Source of the DNA: Paralvinella palmiformis
Taxonomy: Eukaryota > Annelida > Polychaeta > Terebellida > Alvinellidae
Direction of reading: 5' to 3'
Assembly (NCBI GenBank): GCA_025642065.1
Contig: JAODUP010000566.1
Coordinates: forward strand, 82,501-146,500
Length of the DNA: 64,000 nucleotides
Shown in pieces: positions 41,601 to 50,388 of the stretch. The notes below the pieces were generated by a model. The model did no database searches. It was not told where the DNA came from and was given only the letters and a program-made list of their open reading frames with translations. A program made the position numbers and the translations under genes. Each line of letters begins with the position of its first letter. The stretch's first letter is position 1.

Positions 41601-43172
41601 GTTAAAGATAAATTATTATAGTTGGACAATTTACTTGTTAATGTTGTCATTCATTTGACCACAGAATTGCAAATAAATCTAAAATGAATATTTGTCAAAA
41701 CAGTCACCGGGACAGTGATGTGTCTAATTCATTTGAATATAACAGCATGCCTATCACAAATGATGCATTCTCGTCTTGAATACTTATTTAACAACATCTT
41801 TGGAAACTGCTTGTAGTTGTAGTGAGCAATTTGTTTAACCTAAGCACTAGATACACACCTGGAATACATGGTTGATGGGCAATATACTACAAAAACATCT
41901 CACAAAGAAAGATAACCTCAGTTTATTCAAACTCTAATCTGGAGGTCTGTAAGACAGTACTCTAACCACTATGCTATTAGAGCACCCTGGAAGATGTTTA
42001 TAAATAGATAACTTTAACAATATCCAAAAAAACAAAGTATAGCATTTTGGAATAAATAATCTATGGTAAGTCAGAAAGAATGTCATAAATTGTCATACAC
42101 AATCTGGATTAGCAACTTTCACCACTGCTGTCAGCATGATAATGTTTTTGATTGCTACAAGTGCTACTACATCTTTTGGTAGTATCACATAAACAACAGT
42201 AATAGTGTATAATCAGTACAGTACTTAGATAGTGAAGGACTGAAGATGTACCATAGAATTTTAAGGTACACATTTAACTATAATATACTACATTGCTTAT
42301 TAAGTTAAGTATTAATGCATGTCTGACAGATATGTACTCTAACTGCTATATAGTTAAATGTGGTGTAACAACATTGTTAAGATCACATTTGATTTAACTC
42401 TCATTATCATAAAATCAGACCCAGTAGATTTACATATTGTAATATCCACTAGCTTAAATTATATCAGTATAGTCTTATATGGTGACAGAACAACTATTAC
42501 TCCTTTGTATATAATGATATTACACTATTGTGGTGCTACCTACCATCTGTCATCTATTACTAGCTTAATAAAGTCATGCTTTGTCAACTGGCATTAACAA
42601 CTTATTAATTGTGCTACTGAATTGAACATATTGAAACATGGTGGTAGTGGTGGGATTGGATTAAATGATTGTGGTAAATGGCAGTCTGCACATAGACGTC
42701 ACCTAGTCTGAGTAGTCATGCTGAGACATACACCCAGAATACCAGATCATGTGGTGGCAGTTTGCACATTCGAAATTGTGAGCAAGCATTAATTACACAT
42801 CAATACAATTTATTGCTGAAATTAATCAAATTATAAATTTCTTTCAAGTTTCATCATTCATGTTTGCTTTAAAATATGTTATGCAAGACTTATCAATATC
42901 TGAATATCATCTTATCAGACTTATGCAATTATTGTATTCTTAAGTCAAGTTAAGCAGGTACACGCATGGCTCTGTACACTAAGCTTGATGTATAATAATT
43001 AGATATATAACCAACCTTCAGTGTTTATTTTACAAAAGGGCTGTATCAATTCTACAAAAGAGAGGTTGTTTTTCTGACATATCAACTCCGCATCATGGCT
43101 ACATAAGACTGCCACGGTGGGCGAAAACGCTTCTTGAACGAACTCCTGTGCACTGCCTTTACACTGGGCCAT
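8691..43172 (-). CDS. TRAPPC8: TRAPPC8, trafficking protein particle complex subunit 8 (complete, 31 coding exons)
   Basis: This is the TRAPPIII-specific subunit (yeast Trs85 homologue) of the TRAPP tether, which activates Rab1 in ER-Golgi traffic and autophagy. Exons in order of translation: 43172-43016, 41330-41130, 38839-38750, 37959-37785, 37620-37458, 37107-37075, 36171-36021, 35556-35267, 34878-34769, 32957-32807, 31836-31733, 28219-28114, 27047-26916, 26283-26212, 25695-25543, 25105-24970, 23396-23211, 20758-20595, 19496-19428, 19088-18927, 18378-18259, 17378-17118, 16348-16209, 14845-14683, 14077-13981, 13845-13777, 13580-13333, 10334-10230, 10061-9916, 9282-9193, 9000-8691. They total 4,554 bases, all GT-AG with matching phases, giving 1,517 residues; the human protein is about 1,435. 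The start MAQC is as in vertebrates. Diagnostic pieces are ATTPW-type STTPWYEAYRECF (exon 3), MPDPWSQYL (5), LSLSDHDRLRIFVHEF (8), PEAPEMQIRRLADLAF (10), PMVRKYAFHMILAGHRFSKA (13), DHINFTLGRQSF (15), QRLNNTKEEK and YGPDRRLD (21), LPMWIRG (23). Residues about 460-700 are helical-repeat-like; exons 18-31 are the beta-rich C-terminal half. No break is seen. Confidence 0.97.
11855..11903. repeat. Perfect 23-bp inverted repeat with a 3-base loop (TRAPPC8 intron 27)
   Basis: The left arm at 11,855-11,877 (starting ATATACTGGATGG) and the right arm at 11,881-11,903 are exact reverse complements separated by ACT. The loop is too tight for a normal miRNA precursor. It may be the core of a miniature transposon, or a recent palindromic duplication. 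Confidence 0.9.
12117..12585. repeat. Diverged tandem duplication of about 230 bp in TRAPPC8 intron 27
   Basis: Two units (about 12,117-12,310 and 12,348-12,585) share blocks such as TTTTCACCAAACTGTTATT, GCTGTTACCTAC, GAAACAATTAATTAATAA and GTTACA-TCAGG. They sit directly before a transposase relic and may be part of the same element. Confidence 0.7.
12590..12990 (+). pseudogene. pogo/Tigger-like (CENP-B-type) transposase relic in TRAPPC8 intron 27
   Basis: The plus strand reads WVKTACEHVPVEMVSKSYLK, then a stop in place of the expected Cys, then GISNEMDRTKDDALYEDF after a frameshift. This resembles the end of the DDE region of pogo/Tigger transposases, where a W-x-x-I/V-P-x-x-x-I-x-K-S-F-x-K-C-G-I-S-N-A-L-D-G-x-E-D-D motif is usual. 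It is dead through stop codons and frameshifts. Family assignment is from motif memory only. Confidence 0.5.
14580..14617. repeat. (GT)n microsatellite in TRAPPC8 intron 24
   Basis: Nearly pure GT run just inside the intron after the exon at 14,683-14,845. The 136-codon open frame spanning it is an artefact. Confidence 0.95.
15140..15275 (-). mobile_element. tRNA-derived SINE (family D) in TRAPPC8 intron 23
   Basis: The minus strand shows an A-box-like TAGTGTAGTGGTTAC and a B-box-like GGGTTTGAATAC at tRNA spacing, then a body with CATACCTGTGTTTGTAGGAT and TCCTTGGCCATATG. The body is shared with copies at 27.8, 41.9, 33.8 and 61.9 kb. The copy is in the same sense as TRAPPC8, and a (TA)n run lies at 15,112-15,137. 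Confidence 0.7.
16477..16566. mobile_element. 90-bp MITE-like inverted repeat in TRAPPC8 intron 22
   Basis: TCAGGGATGCCAATG at 16,477-16,491 is exactly mirrored by CATTGGCATCCCTGA at 16,552-16,566, enclosing 60 bases of unrelated sequence. Such perfect short terminal inverted repeats suggest a tiny non-autonomous DNA transposon or a hairpin. Confidence 0.65.
21239..21460 (+). pseudogene. Broken THAP zinc-finger domain (relic) in TRAPPC8 intron 17
   Basis: The plus strand reads MACRCVVYGCDK (the first C-x4-C pair of a THAP finger), then LPHLKKKLRAA followed by a TAG where the invariant Trp is expected. After a frameshift it reads NISSEHFVGDSYYNKM, the C-S-E-H-F motif with Cys changed to Ser, then KVGMVKKLILKKD. 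The order and spacing fit a C2CH THAP domain. Three defects (two stops including the Trp site, one frameshift) and the lost Cys show it is dead. It probably came from a P-element/THAP9-like transposon or a retrocopy; I cannot tell which. Confidence 0.65.
22348..22978. mobile_element. pogo/Tigger-like non-autonomous DNA transposon (MITE), TRAPPC8 intron 17
   Basis: The left end (CCATAATCTTACTTGTATAACGCAC, in part) and the inverted right end (CCCTAATCTCCTGTGTATAC followed by ATGTATAATGCGCACC) form imperfect terminal inverted repeats, each flanked by TA. TA target duplication and 'GCGCATTATACA' ends are usual in pogo/Tigger elements. The 630-bp interior has no transposase. A block near 22,735 matches 12,598 in intron 27, linking it with the transposase relic there. 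Confidence 0.6.
23712..24602 (+). mobile_element. L2-like LINE, 5'-truncated, in TRAPPC8 intron 16 (antisense to the gene)
   Basis: Open for 224 codons (23,743-24,417): the C-terminal part of a LINE polyprotein, with NLGVIFDQCINMHEHV, then VTSRIDYCNSLLYGI, RLQRIQNSAARIV, LHWLPIRQRIHFKIL and APTLWNKLP. These are the classic L2/CR1 thumb and C-terminal motifs. A stop follows before FKSLLKTHLFKVAFTDK in the next frame. The 3' end has CAGCGCCTTTGAATGG and an ATTATTATT tail, typical of L2. The catalytic RT part is missing. A second copy lies at 60,485-61,320 on the minus strand. Confidence 0.9.
26390..26720 (+). mobile_element. Possible LINE 3' end fragment in TRAPPC8 intron 13
   Basis: A stretch ending ACCTGAAATAAAATCTATCTATAG resembles the AATAAA-like plus short tandem tail of non-LTR elements. 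There is no coding sequence, and the call rests on the tail alone. Confidence 0.3.
27745..27885 (-). mobile_element. tRNA-derived SINE (family D) in TRAPPC8 intron 12
   Basis: The minus strand has a tRNA-like head (GAGTGCTCTGATAGCAGAGTGG) and a body with CATACCTGTGTTTGTTGCG and GCCCCTTGGTCGTA, aligned with the copies at 15.2 and 41.9 kb. The B box is decayed. It is in the same sense as TRAPPC8. Confidence 0.6.
29335..30360. mobile_element. Possible MITE bounded by GATTAC-rich inverted ends, TRAPPC8 intron 11
   Basis: Both ends are rich in GATTAC/GTAATC (about 29,360-29,410 and 30,225-30,345) and carry TATACC-like outer sequence in inverted orientation. Between them there is no coding frame. 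Ends and target duplication are not established. Confidence 0.35.
30462..30648. mobile_element. 187-bp hAT-like MITE in TRAPPC8 intron 11
   Basis: CAGGGGTTTTGTTAGAA at the left is mirrored by TTCTTAACAAAACCACTG at the right, with one mismatch and one extra base. CAG-starting short inverted repeats are usual for hAT elements. No clear 8-bp target duplication is visible. Confidence 0.5.
33775..33862 (-). mobile_element. Partial family D SINE in TRAPPC8 intron 9
   Basis: The minus strand has a tRNA-like piece (GTGGTCTAACTGGTAGC) and the conserved tail GGCCATATCTGA. The B box and middle are missing. It is in the same sense as TRAPPC8. Confidence 0.35.
37075..37107 (-). CDS. TRAPPC8: TRAPPC8 exon 6, a 33-base microexon
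   Basis: Eleven codons (IFMSVRFAPFL) lie between a good acceptor (TTTGCAG) and a strong donor (GTAAGT). Both neighbouring junctions are phase 0, so including or skipping it keeps the frame. It adds a hydrophobic patch (residues 263-273) inside the low-conservation, acidic, serine-rich linker. I know of no counterpart in the vertebrate protein, so it may be an alternative or lineage-specific exon. It is inferred from splice signals only. Confidence 0.6.
38840..41129 (-). other. TRAPPC8 intron 2, nothing recognised
   Basis: AT-rich intron of 2.3 kb with a short GT-rich stretch at its right-hand donor-distal end (38,875-38,890). I see no exon, repeat family or RNA gene in it. Confidence 0.6.
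41865..41995 (-). mobile_element. tRNA-derived SINE (family D) in TRAPPC8 intron 1
   Basis: The minus strand has GGTGCTCTAATAGCATAGTGG, then a GAGTTTGAATAAA B-box remnant, then a body ending near GTATATTGCCCATC. The tRNA-like spacing and similarity to the 15.2 and 27.8 kb copies support the call. Confidence 0.65.
43016..43172 (-). CDS. TRAPPC8: TRAPPC8 exon 1 with the start codon
   Basis: It encodes residues 1-52, MAQCKGSAQEFVQEAFSP followed by a stretch ending in FVELIQPFCKINTE. This matches the TRAPPC8 N-terminus (MAQC, then a conserved F-S-F-x-E-L/LI-x-P-F block). The ATG at 43,172-43,170 is the only reasonable start: the upstream sequence is promoter-like, and the residue spacing to the conserved block is as in vertebrates. 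The donor GTTGGT follows 43,016 in phase 1. Confidence 0.93.
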
Positions 43173-43345
43173 TGTAACATTACCACGTAATTAATATCGG
43201 GTTTTGATACATAAAATCACTGGGGCGTGAAACACGCTGATAAGGTCATTAGTAAATTTGACAAGTCGCCGCCAGATTATCAACTAAGACGTCTTTCCCA
43301 AACATCAGGTTTGCGCATGCCCATAGGATATACTTCCGGTTTAGA
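43173..43345 (-). promoter_or_regulatory. Proximal TRAPPC8 promoter with NRF1-like and ETS-like sites
   Basis: Upstream of the ATG lie TTGCGCATGC at 43,311-43,320, close to the NRF1 palindrome GCGCATGCGC, and ACCGGAAG (minus strand, 43,340-43,333), a consensus ETS/GABP core. An AGACGTCT palindrome with a CRE-like GACGTC core is at about 43,288-43,295, and a GC-rich CGCCGCC at 43,267-43,273. There is no TATA box. This combination is typical of constitutive housekeeping promoters. The sites are seen directly; their use is inferred. Confidence 0.6.
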
Positions 43346-43402
43346 TCCCCGGCGAATTCGGCCTACCAACCACTTGCTGTAATCGTTTCGTCACAATCGA
43401 AC

Positions 43403-43757
43403 AAAACATCTCGGCCCATGGGAAAAACCGGTCCAAGACATTTCGTCCCAAATGGAGATAGTTCAGTGCAGGTCGAACGATCTAAACACGTGTATACCCA
43501 CCAAGACCGCTTAGTCATTGATTTCCGATTTTTTTATATGCCGATCTCTTGTCGTGCCTGCGTATTTAGTTTTTGGTAAGTTTTTATTGTTGTTGACATG
43601 TATACACTATATGTATATAACCAGTTTATGATAAATATATTAATTCGAGTAAATAGCTACTATATATTTAAGCTATCTTTAGCTACCATAGTACTATAGA
43701 TGCTAGACAGCTCGGCCCAGACAGCTCGGCCCGCGATGTCTTGGACAACTCGGCCCC
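43403..43757. repeat. CTCGGCCC-motif repeats upstream of TRAPPC8
   Basis: AAAACATCTCGGCCC at 43,403-43,417, GTCCAAGACATTTCG at 43,431-43,445, and three GACA(G/A)CTCGGCCC units at 43,706-43,757. The same AAAACATCTCGGCCCC forms the right outer end of the foldback element (46,034-46,050). These may be relics of that family. Confidence 0.6.
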
Positions 43758-43810
43758 CTTATAGACTCTATATGAGACAGGTCGTCCTCGCTTAAGTTAA
43801 GAGACGGTGA

Positions 43811-44110
43811 GCTCTAGAGGACTAGCGGTTAAGTACCCGGCACTTTGTGTCAAGGGTCACAGGTTCGATCCCAGAAATAGGTCGAAACTTTTCCAGAGAT
43901 TAATTTCTCGGCTCACAATATCGTGGGTGGGTGACCCCGTTAAATGGCGCTGCCATCTCCACTGAATTATTTAAAATAAAGGGCGACGTTAAAGACCATC
44001 TGAGGACGTAAAACACTCTGGCAGTGACTACTCGCGGGGTATTTCGGCTCCATTTTTCCGTGCTATTCCTCTGTGAGTGGTGGGGGGAGGGTTCCTCACC
44101 CAGATAGCAT
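43811..44110 (+). mobile_element. tRNA-derived SINE (family C), copy 1
   Basis: It has an A-box-like TAGCGGTTAAGTACCCGG (43,823-43,840) and a B-box GGTTCGATCCC (43,862-43,872), then a conserved body (GATTAATTTCTCGGCTCAC, GTTAAATGGCGCTGCC, GTCTCCACTGAA-type) shared with 57,966-58,213. Unique GC-rich sequence with CCACTGG repeats follows to about 44,230. I did not find target duplications. Confidence 0.8.
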
Positions 44111-44230
44111 CCCGCCACATGTGGCCCAGTGGTGGTAGAACCGTTGGCTAGACACGGCTGGGTCGCTTGCGTTGTGTCCAAGAAATCCACCACTGGTAGG
44201 TAGCCACTGGTCTGGTGGCAAGGCACTGGT

Positions 44231-45005
44231 GTGCTATCAGTGGTTAATTTTTGGCAAGATTGATCAAATTGTATTGCAAAACACACAAATCATAAAAAAA
44301 TTTAAACTAATAATACATTCATATTCAAGTATTTAATTTCTCTATAATTGTTCTCTAATTTATGTACAACTCTTAAGGGATGTCAATGTCACTCTGTAAC
44401 TCATCTGCAAGATGTTGTTTCCGGCACCAATGAAAATAATGATACACTATTTTTCAGCATTTTAGAGAGATTATCAAACAATACCACAATGAAGAAGAAT
44501 GCAATGTATAATTTTGCACTCAGTTTTACCGGATAGCTACAAGTATAAATTATCCAATATTTTCAATTTATATATATTTTTTGCTGCAGCACGGCGTCTT
44601 AATTATTTATCATACGCTCACACAACACGCATCACGTCAGCTATTTTCCGTATTGTATCACCAAAGGCGGTGGGTAGAAAAATACACACATCAAAATGAC
44701 AAATCGAGGGATTTCACAATCAACAGATCACACAGCGTTATGCGTGTTATACTACATTTCTTGGTATTAATTACTGTGATAGAGTATACTCACTTCAATC
44801 ACAGTGATTATCAAAACGTTTTCTGAACCAAATCATCATGTTTTAATAACGTTATTAAAACGCATTTGTGTTAGCTGGGACACACTTACATTTGTCAGGA
44901 AATTAGAATTGCAACACTGTATTTTATTGAATATGCTTTTGACAAATGTAATCAATTGATATTTGCTTTTTCAATCGTGCCAGTGATTGGCCTAAGTTAC
45001 CATTG
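44231..45005. other. Intergenic, nothing recognised
   Basis: AT-rich sequence; the frames at 44,348-44,826 resemble no family. No splice-linked coding is visible. Confidence 0.5.
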
Positions 45006-46048
45006 GGCCTAGTTGTCCAAAACGGTATCCGGACATTTAGCCAACGGACATTTAGCCAACGGACAGTTAGCCAACGGACATTCAGCCAACAGACATTTAG
45101 CCAACGGAAATTTAGCCAATATTTGCAGGGGGACATTTAGCCAACATTCAAAATATTCATCTTACATCTACATGTATATTGTTATATTTTGAGTTTGTGT
45201 ATGCTCTGTTAATACTATGTTCTGTTTATGGATGTTGCAAATATAGGCCTATCTTTAGATAAGATGTTAGCAACATAATAATTATTGCTGCTTTTTGTAC
45301 ATTTTATTTATTTATATTAATGTATACTGTTTTCTCCGATATTATACATAAATATAAATAATGATATGCAATATGTCAGGGTTTGGGATTTTTTTTTCAC
45401 AGACTTTATTAACACCGTTAACTACTTAACTATATCTTAAATGTTTCAATATGTTATTCAAGTATATTTATGCTTAGCGCCCAGTTAAGAAATATAAAAT
45501 ATGGAAAGATATAGATAACACAAACCAATATATTAAAAGTATACGATGTAGACTTAATAATAGGAATACTGACAATGTACACCTATGGACAACATGTCAG
45601 AAATAAAGAATGTATTATATGCAATGTTTGTGTTTTCAGATTTTAGAGTATAAGACATTTGTTTGTAATCATTACATTCCTACAATGAATTGAATAAAAT
45701 TCAATTACATACACTATGACGATTGAATATAACAGCTGTAGACTATATGTAACATCCGTGTTTGCAAGTTTTAGAATATGAGACATCACTTTGTGTTTGT
45801 TACATTTGTACAATAAATTACAAAAATACAATTACATACAATGTTTTGTGTTTATTGAAACAACTATATTTATGAAAACTCACATAAACATAATCAAAAT
45901 TTTGAATGTTGGCTAAATGTCCCCCTTGCAAATATTGGCTAAATGCCCGTTGGCTAAGTGTCCGTTGGCTAAATGTCCGTTGGCTAAGTGTCCGTTGGCT
46001 AAATGTCCGTTGGCTAAATGTCCCGGATTCGTCCAAAACATCTCGGCC
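45006..46048. mobile_element. Foldback-type element with 15-bp tandem subrepeats in both inverted arms
   Basis: The left arm has six 15-bp units of the type GGACATTTAGCCAAC (45,031-45,120), a 10-base spacer, and a seventh unit (45,131-45,145). The right arm is its mirror image: one unit at 45,908-45,922, an 11-base spacer, then six units at 45,934-46,023. Outer ends GGCCTAGTTGTCC and (inverted) GGCCGAGATGTTTTGG are related. The inner part (45,155-45,895) is AT-rich, non-coding, and has two diverged direct repeats (about 45,628-45,715 and 45,760-45,840). This layout is like sea-urchin TU and Drosophila FB foldback elements. No transposase is present. Confidence 0.85.
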
Positions 46049-46769
46049 CCGTGAGGTCAGCTTCAGGTCTCTGTCTAGCTTCAAAATGGTGACGCCCACT
46101 GACCATTAAAAGTCGATTAATCAACACTTTAACTGGATTATTTAATGTGGGTAATGGTTTACACATTTTGACATAACTTATTATATTTGTGAGCATAGCT
46201 GTTTTAGTCCGGAAAATTTGAAATGAAGGTGGGCTATCCCTTTAAGAAAATTTTGTATCCACAGAGATTTTCTCAGATGATCAAGTACCTTCCCTTATCA
46301 ATAATCTGCATTGGCAAATTAATGTGTATGAACACAAGCCTTTAACAGTGGCTCTGTGTCCAGCGTTGATATTTCGTTGACAACCGAAGTATGTACGGTG
46401 AACAGATAAATGGCAAACTTTGTTCATGAGCTACACACACGAATCTTATATTTGCGTGTAATGTTTTCTCGAAAATAAGAGTATCGCGAAAATGTGTGTA
46501 ATTACGGTAGTGGACGTAAGAACTGGTTTAATACAGACTCCACTCTGTACACATCCATGGCGTACAGATAAGGCGATAAGACGAAAACCAAGAGTCAGAG
46601 TGAGGAATGAAAACCAAGTTATCACTCGAAATATCTCATGTTTCAAGCAAGTTAATATGAAGATAGAACTATTTTCATACCAGAACTTAGCGATAACCTT
46701 CCAGTGAGTGACCTGGTTAGTTTAATCGTCAATTTCTACCTTGGTAAATGGCCACATGACGAATGATTA
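46049..46769. other. Intergenic, nothing recognised
   Basis: No coding or repeat family is identified before the family A copy begins. Confidence 0.5.
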
Positions 46770-47815
46770 TATATGAGTACCAAATTTTGGGAAACCACCT
46801 ATATGCTCTTAAAATATGGCGTCATTTATCACAAGTATTACCCGCTTATAACACGTGCTATTTACTGCGAGCTAGCTGTGTTGTCAAATGGTATGTTTTA
46901 CGTGCTTCCGCTGTTTGTACATAGCCTGCATGTAGCCGCTTTCCTGTGGGCGTGACATATTTGTCGCGTATGAAAAGCAAAGAAGTTGGGTCCCACAGGC
47001 TGATGAGTAGCCTAAACATATGTATAGGTCTACGTATATATGTATTGATATGTGGAGGTTTAGAATATTTTATATTTATATTGATGTATATATAGTTATA
47101 TGTATATTTATGGAGGCAGAGGTCCCGAAGGATGTTTAGAGATGTTGATATTCTGAGCTAGTGCCACTATATAATGTATGTATCCTAAAACACACATTGT
47201 CCGTGTTAGGTATCAGAGCTATTTCGACCCTGATTCCTTATTACACCGATGTAAGAAAGATATTTCATTACTACATGGTTAACTCTATTAGCTTTGCTAT
47301 ATATAATGTAGAATCTGTATTGTTGTCATCTTGTGTGATCTGGTGAAACAAGCTATTAATTCATATAATGCTGTTCAATGGATTTATATTCCTGGAGTCG
47401 TTTTTTCCCCATAGTGTGACTAATTAACTTAATCCATTGTTATACCCGATAGGTCAAATAGATCAAGCAGATAGGCGCTTTAATTTAGATCCCACCATAC
47501 CTAACTGCATATATACATAGGGATGCTAAATTAGGCGTGGATTAACGTTCACTTAGTGTTGATCAGAAACGTACTAGGATTAGCTGTTTGGTTTGAGTAA
47601 ACCATAGTATTTACTCAGTTTTGAGACAATATTTCGTTCTAGTCCAGTAATAATCCATAGTGTAGTATTGCTACTTTTTATAGCTAAATCACTTCACTGC
47701 TTCCATATGGAGGTGGTGTACATCGTATCACTTGTTAAACAAACTGTAATGTTTGTTAACGCATCGAGGGCCTATAAAGGCCCCAACCTTTCACTCAGGT
47801 AAGAGAACTTGAATG
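46770..47815 (+). repeat. Dispersed repeat family A, rearranged copy 1
   Basis: The downstream part (about 46,855-47,166: GGGCGTGACATATTTGTCGCG, then CACAGGCTGATGAGTAG, then GAAGGATGTTTAGA) matches 49,977-50,280. The upstream, promoter-like part (47,521-47,815) matches 49,580-49,740 and 57,205-57,500 and carries CCTATAAAGG at 47,771-47,780. The two parts are in reverse order relative to the other copies. No protein is encoded. Confidence 0.75.
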
Positions 47816-49480
47816 TATGAATGAATTATTTTATTTTCTGAACAGTATATAAAATATGTTGACATTCAGATCAAAGGTTCTTAATAGAAGTAAATAATAA
47901 ATGCAATAAGTAAACAGGTCACAAATGTAGAAAAGAGTCTACAAGAGACAGTCCGGTTCCACTAGATGTAATAATATTTTGTATGTAAGTACATTTATAT
48001 TATAATTTTAGTCGGAGCCAATCTACAACTGAATGTTAAATGTAGTAATTTTGACATAATATGTACTGATTTATTCCGTAAATCTGATGTTTCTGCTCTG
48101 GTGCAGTCCCCATAACCCTGTTCCACCCCTTAAAAGAATATGCCGCGCCATAAATACATCGGCCAAAAAATAGGTTTAGTCATCGTAGCCCTCAAGTGTG
48201 GATCGTTTGAAGAAGGAAGAGAAACCCTCACAAGATAAGAACAATGCGTTGCGCATATAGATGCCCTGCGGTAAAAGGTTCAATTTTGAGGATCCATTTG
48301 GGTGATGATTTGGCACGCAGCTTTTACACCATTTATTTGTATGCTGTCGAGTGCCTGGTATTGTGATCTTGCAAATATGTGTTTTAACGTAGATGGTAAT
48401 AAGTCCTTAAGAAATGATAGTACATATTTGTTAACTTGTAATTGATACAAGTTTACTAATTTGAGAAAATGAAGGTGTTTAAATATTGGTGCTGTATGTG
48501 CCCTATAGTGTGCTACTGTGATAATTCTGACATTTTTTGCATTATGATCAATTCTGATAAATAAACACGACATGCTACTCCCCATAATATAATGCCATAC
48601 GTTAAGTATGGATATGTGAGAGGGTAATAAAGTGTACTTAAGTGTCTGTTTTACATATGTTTAACTTTATTAATTGCAAAGAACGATTTTGATGTTTTCT
48701 TTTTCATCATATTACTACGTTCATCCCATTTTAATTTATCATCAATATAAAATCCCAAGAATTTAGCACAGTTGGTTTTGTGAATGTTACTGTTAGATAG
48801 CTGAAGATCTATGTTGGTGTCTTGTTGCTTTTGGTAAGTGAATAACATGTAATTTATTTTAGATATATTAAGCGAAAGATAATTAAACTGTTGTATGTTG
48901 TATCATCTACTAATAATATTGACTTAGTTCACTTTAAACATCTGGGAAGGCCATTAGTATAAATAATGAAAAACAATGGTCCGACTACAGAATGCTATGG
49001 AACATCAAATGTAATGGTTTCAACATGAGAATTACTTCCCATAGAATGAACAGATGTTTTCTATTTTATAGGCAGCTGTAGAATCAGTCTAAAGCCCGTC
49101 CTCTTATGCCATAAAAATCTAACCTTTTCAATAAAATACTGTGATCAATCGTATCAAATGCTTTTGATAAATTTAAACATAGAGCCAAGGTTGCTTCGTT
49201 TTCATCTAAAGCTTTACATGTATCAGTAATAAAGTTGATAACAGCGTCTAATGTGCTGGCTTTGCGTCTAAAACTAAATCCACTGTCATAACGTAAATCA
49301 AGCAATTCGTAAAAAAGGCATAATTGTTTGTGTAGATGTTTTTGAGACAGAAGGCAGCAATGAGATTGGTCTATAATTAGAAAGGTTTTCATTGGCTTTA
49401 GCATTCTATAATGGTATTACTTTCGCAATTTTTAGAGAATCTGGGAAAACTCCTGTCTGTAAATATTTATTGATATTTGT
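47816..49480 (-). mobile_element. 5'-truncated, decayed LINE (RT and C-terminal part)
   Basis: Minus-strand frames give the RT: YRPISLLPSVSKT (about 49,340-49,385), then GFSFRRKASTLDAVINF, LCLNLSKAFDTIDHSILL (about 49,130-49,185) and LDFYGIRGRALD. Past a gap come KFLGFYIDDKLKWDE (about 48,720-48,765) and a C-terminal segment (48,280-48,585). The YADD core lies in a damaged stretch. The tail is AATAAAATAATTCATTC (minus strand) at about 47,820-47,836. It lies between family A copies. Confidence 0.85.
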
Positions 49481-49576
49481 TATTTATTTTATTTATTTAT
49501 TTAGGACTACAGTACAATGCAATACATTTTTATTACGTATAATCCATCAAATTATCATTTATAGCCCCAGGCCATG

Positions 49577-50296
49577 TAACTGAGTAGTAATCCATTGTGC
49601 AGTATTGTTACTTTGTTTTTATTTTAGTTAAATCACTTCAGTGAGTCCATACTGAGTGTACATTCTCTTTGTTATGAACAAACTGTAATGTTTGTTAACA
49701 CGTTGAGGGTATATAAAAGGCTTAAAATTTTCACTTAGGTTAGAGAAGAATTTCGACGCCAGACTAATCGGACATGGTTCATATAGGTAGGATTTATTTA
49801 GTTATTAGAACCCACAATAAAGCTGAAGTCAGCATCTGAGGTGTCGAAATGTTTCATATACAGGTTTCTTTTGGACCACAGAAAATTACTGTTGAATGTA
49901 AACTGTGGTGACAAAATAGTTTATGATATGTATGTAGCAAGTCACCATTGAACCACACGCACATGTTGTTTGCTGCGAGCTGTGGTATCAAATGGTATGT
50001 TTTTTTACGTTGTTCCGCTTTTTGTACGTAGCCTGCATGTTTAGCCTTCTTGTGGGCGTGACATATTTGTCGCGTACGAAAAGCGAATTAGCTGGTTCTC
50101 ACAGGCTGATGAGTAGACCAGACACATGCATAGGTATATGCATACATTTATCAACATGTGGAGGTATGGAACATTTTATTTTTAGAATAATGTATGTATA
50201 GTTGTATTTGTATTTATATTTATGGAGGTAGGTTTCGAAGGATGTTTAGATATGTTGATGCTCTGTGCCTGTTGCCTTTTACTATGTACCCTAAAA

Positions 50297-50300
<4 letters not shown>
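49577..50300 (+). repeat. Dispersed repeat family A, copy 2
   Basis: A TATA-like ATATAAAAGG at 49,711-49,720 is followed by TTTCACTTAGGT and later by GGGCGTGACATATTTGTCGCG (50,054-50,074). It ends in CCCTAAAAACACA, running into the long (AC)n. The TATA box, an AATAAA at 49,815 and lack of coding suggest an LTR or promoter-bearing end of a retroelement, but TG...CA ends are not seen. Confidence 0.75.

Positions 50301-50302
<2 letters not shown>

Positions 50303-50377
<75 letters not shown>
50303..50377. repeat. (AC)n microsatellite
   Basis: About 75 bases of almost pure AC, at the joint of repeat families A and B. It is long enough to be highly polymorphic. Confidence 0.97.
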
Positions 50378-50383
<6 letters not shown>

Positions 50384-50388
50384 CACTG

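Noticed and set aside
43823..43872. tRNA gene upstream of TRAPPC8
   Set aside because: The same sequence plus a 220-base body recurs at 57.97 kb, so it is a SINE head.
45031..46023. Possible CRISPR-like or satellite array of 15-bp units
   Set aside because: The units are contiguous without unique spacers and occur as two mirror-image arms, which fits a foldback element in a eukaryotic genome.
44924..46109. Frames with repeated RWLNV or SQRTF motifs
   Set aside because: Translations of the 15-bp subrepeats in the foldback arms.
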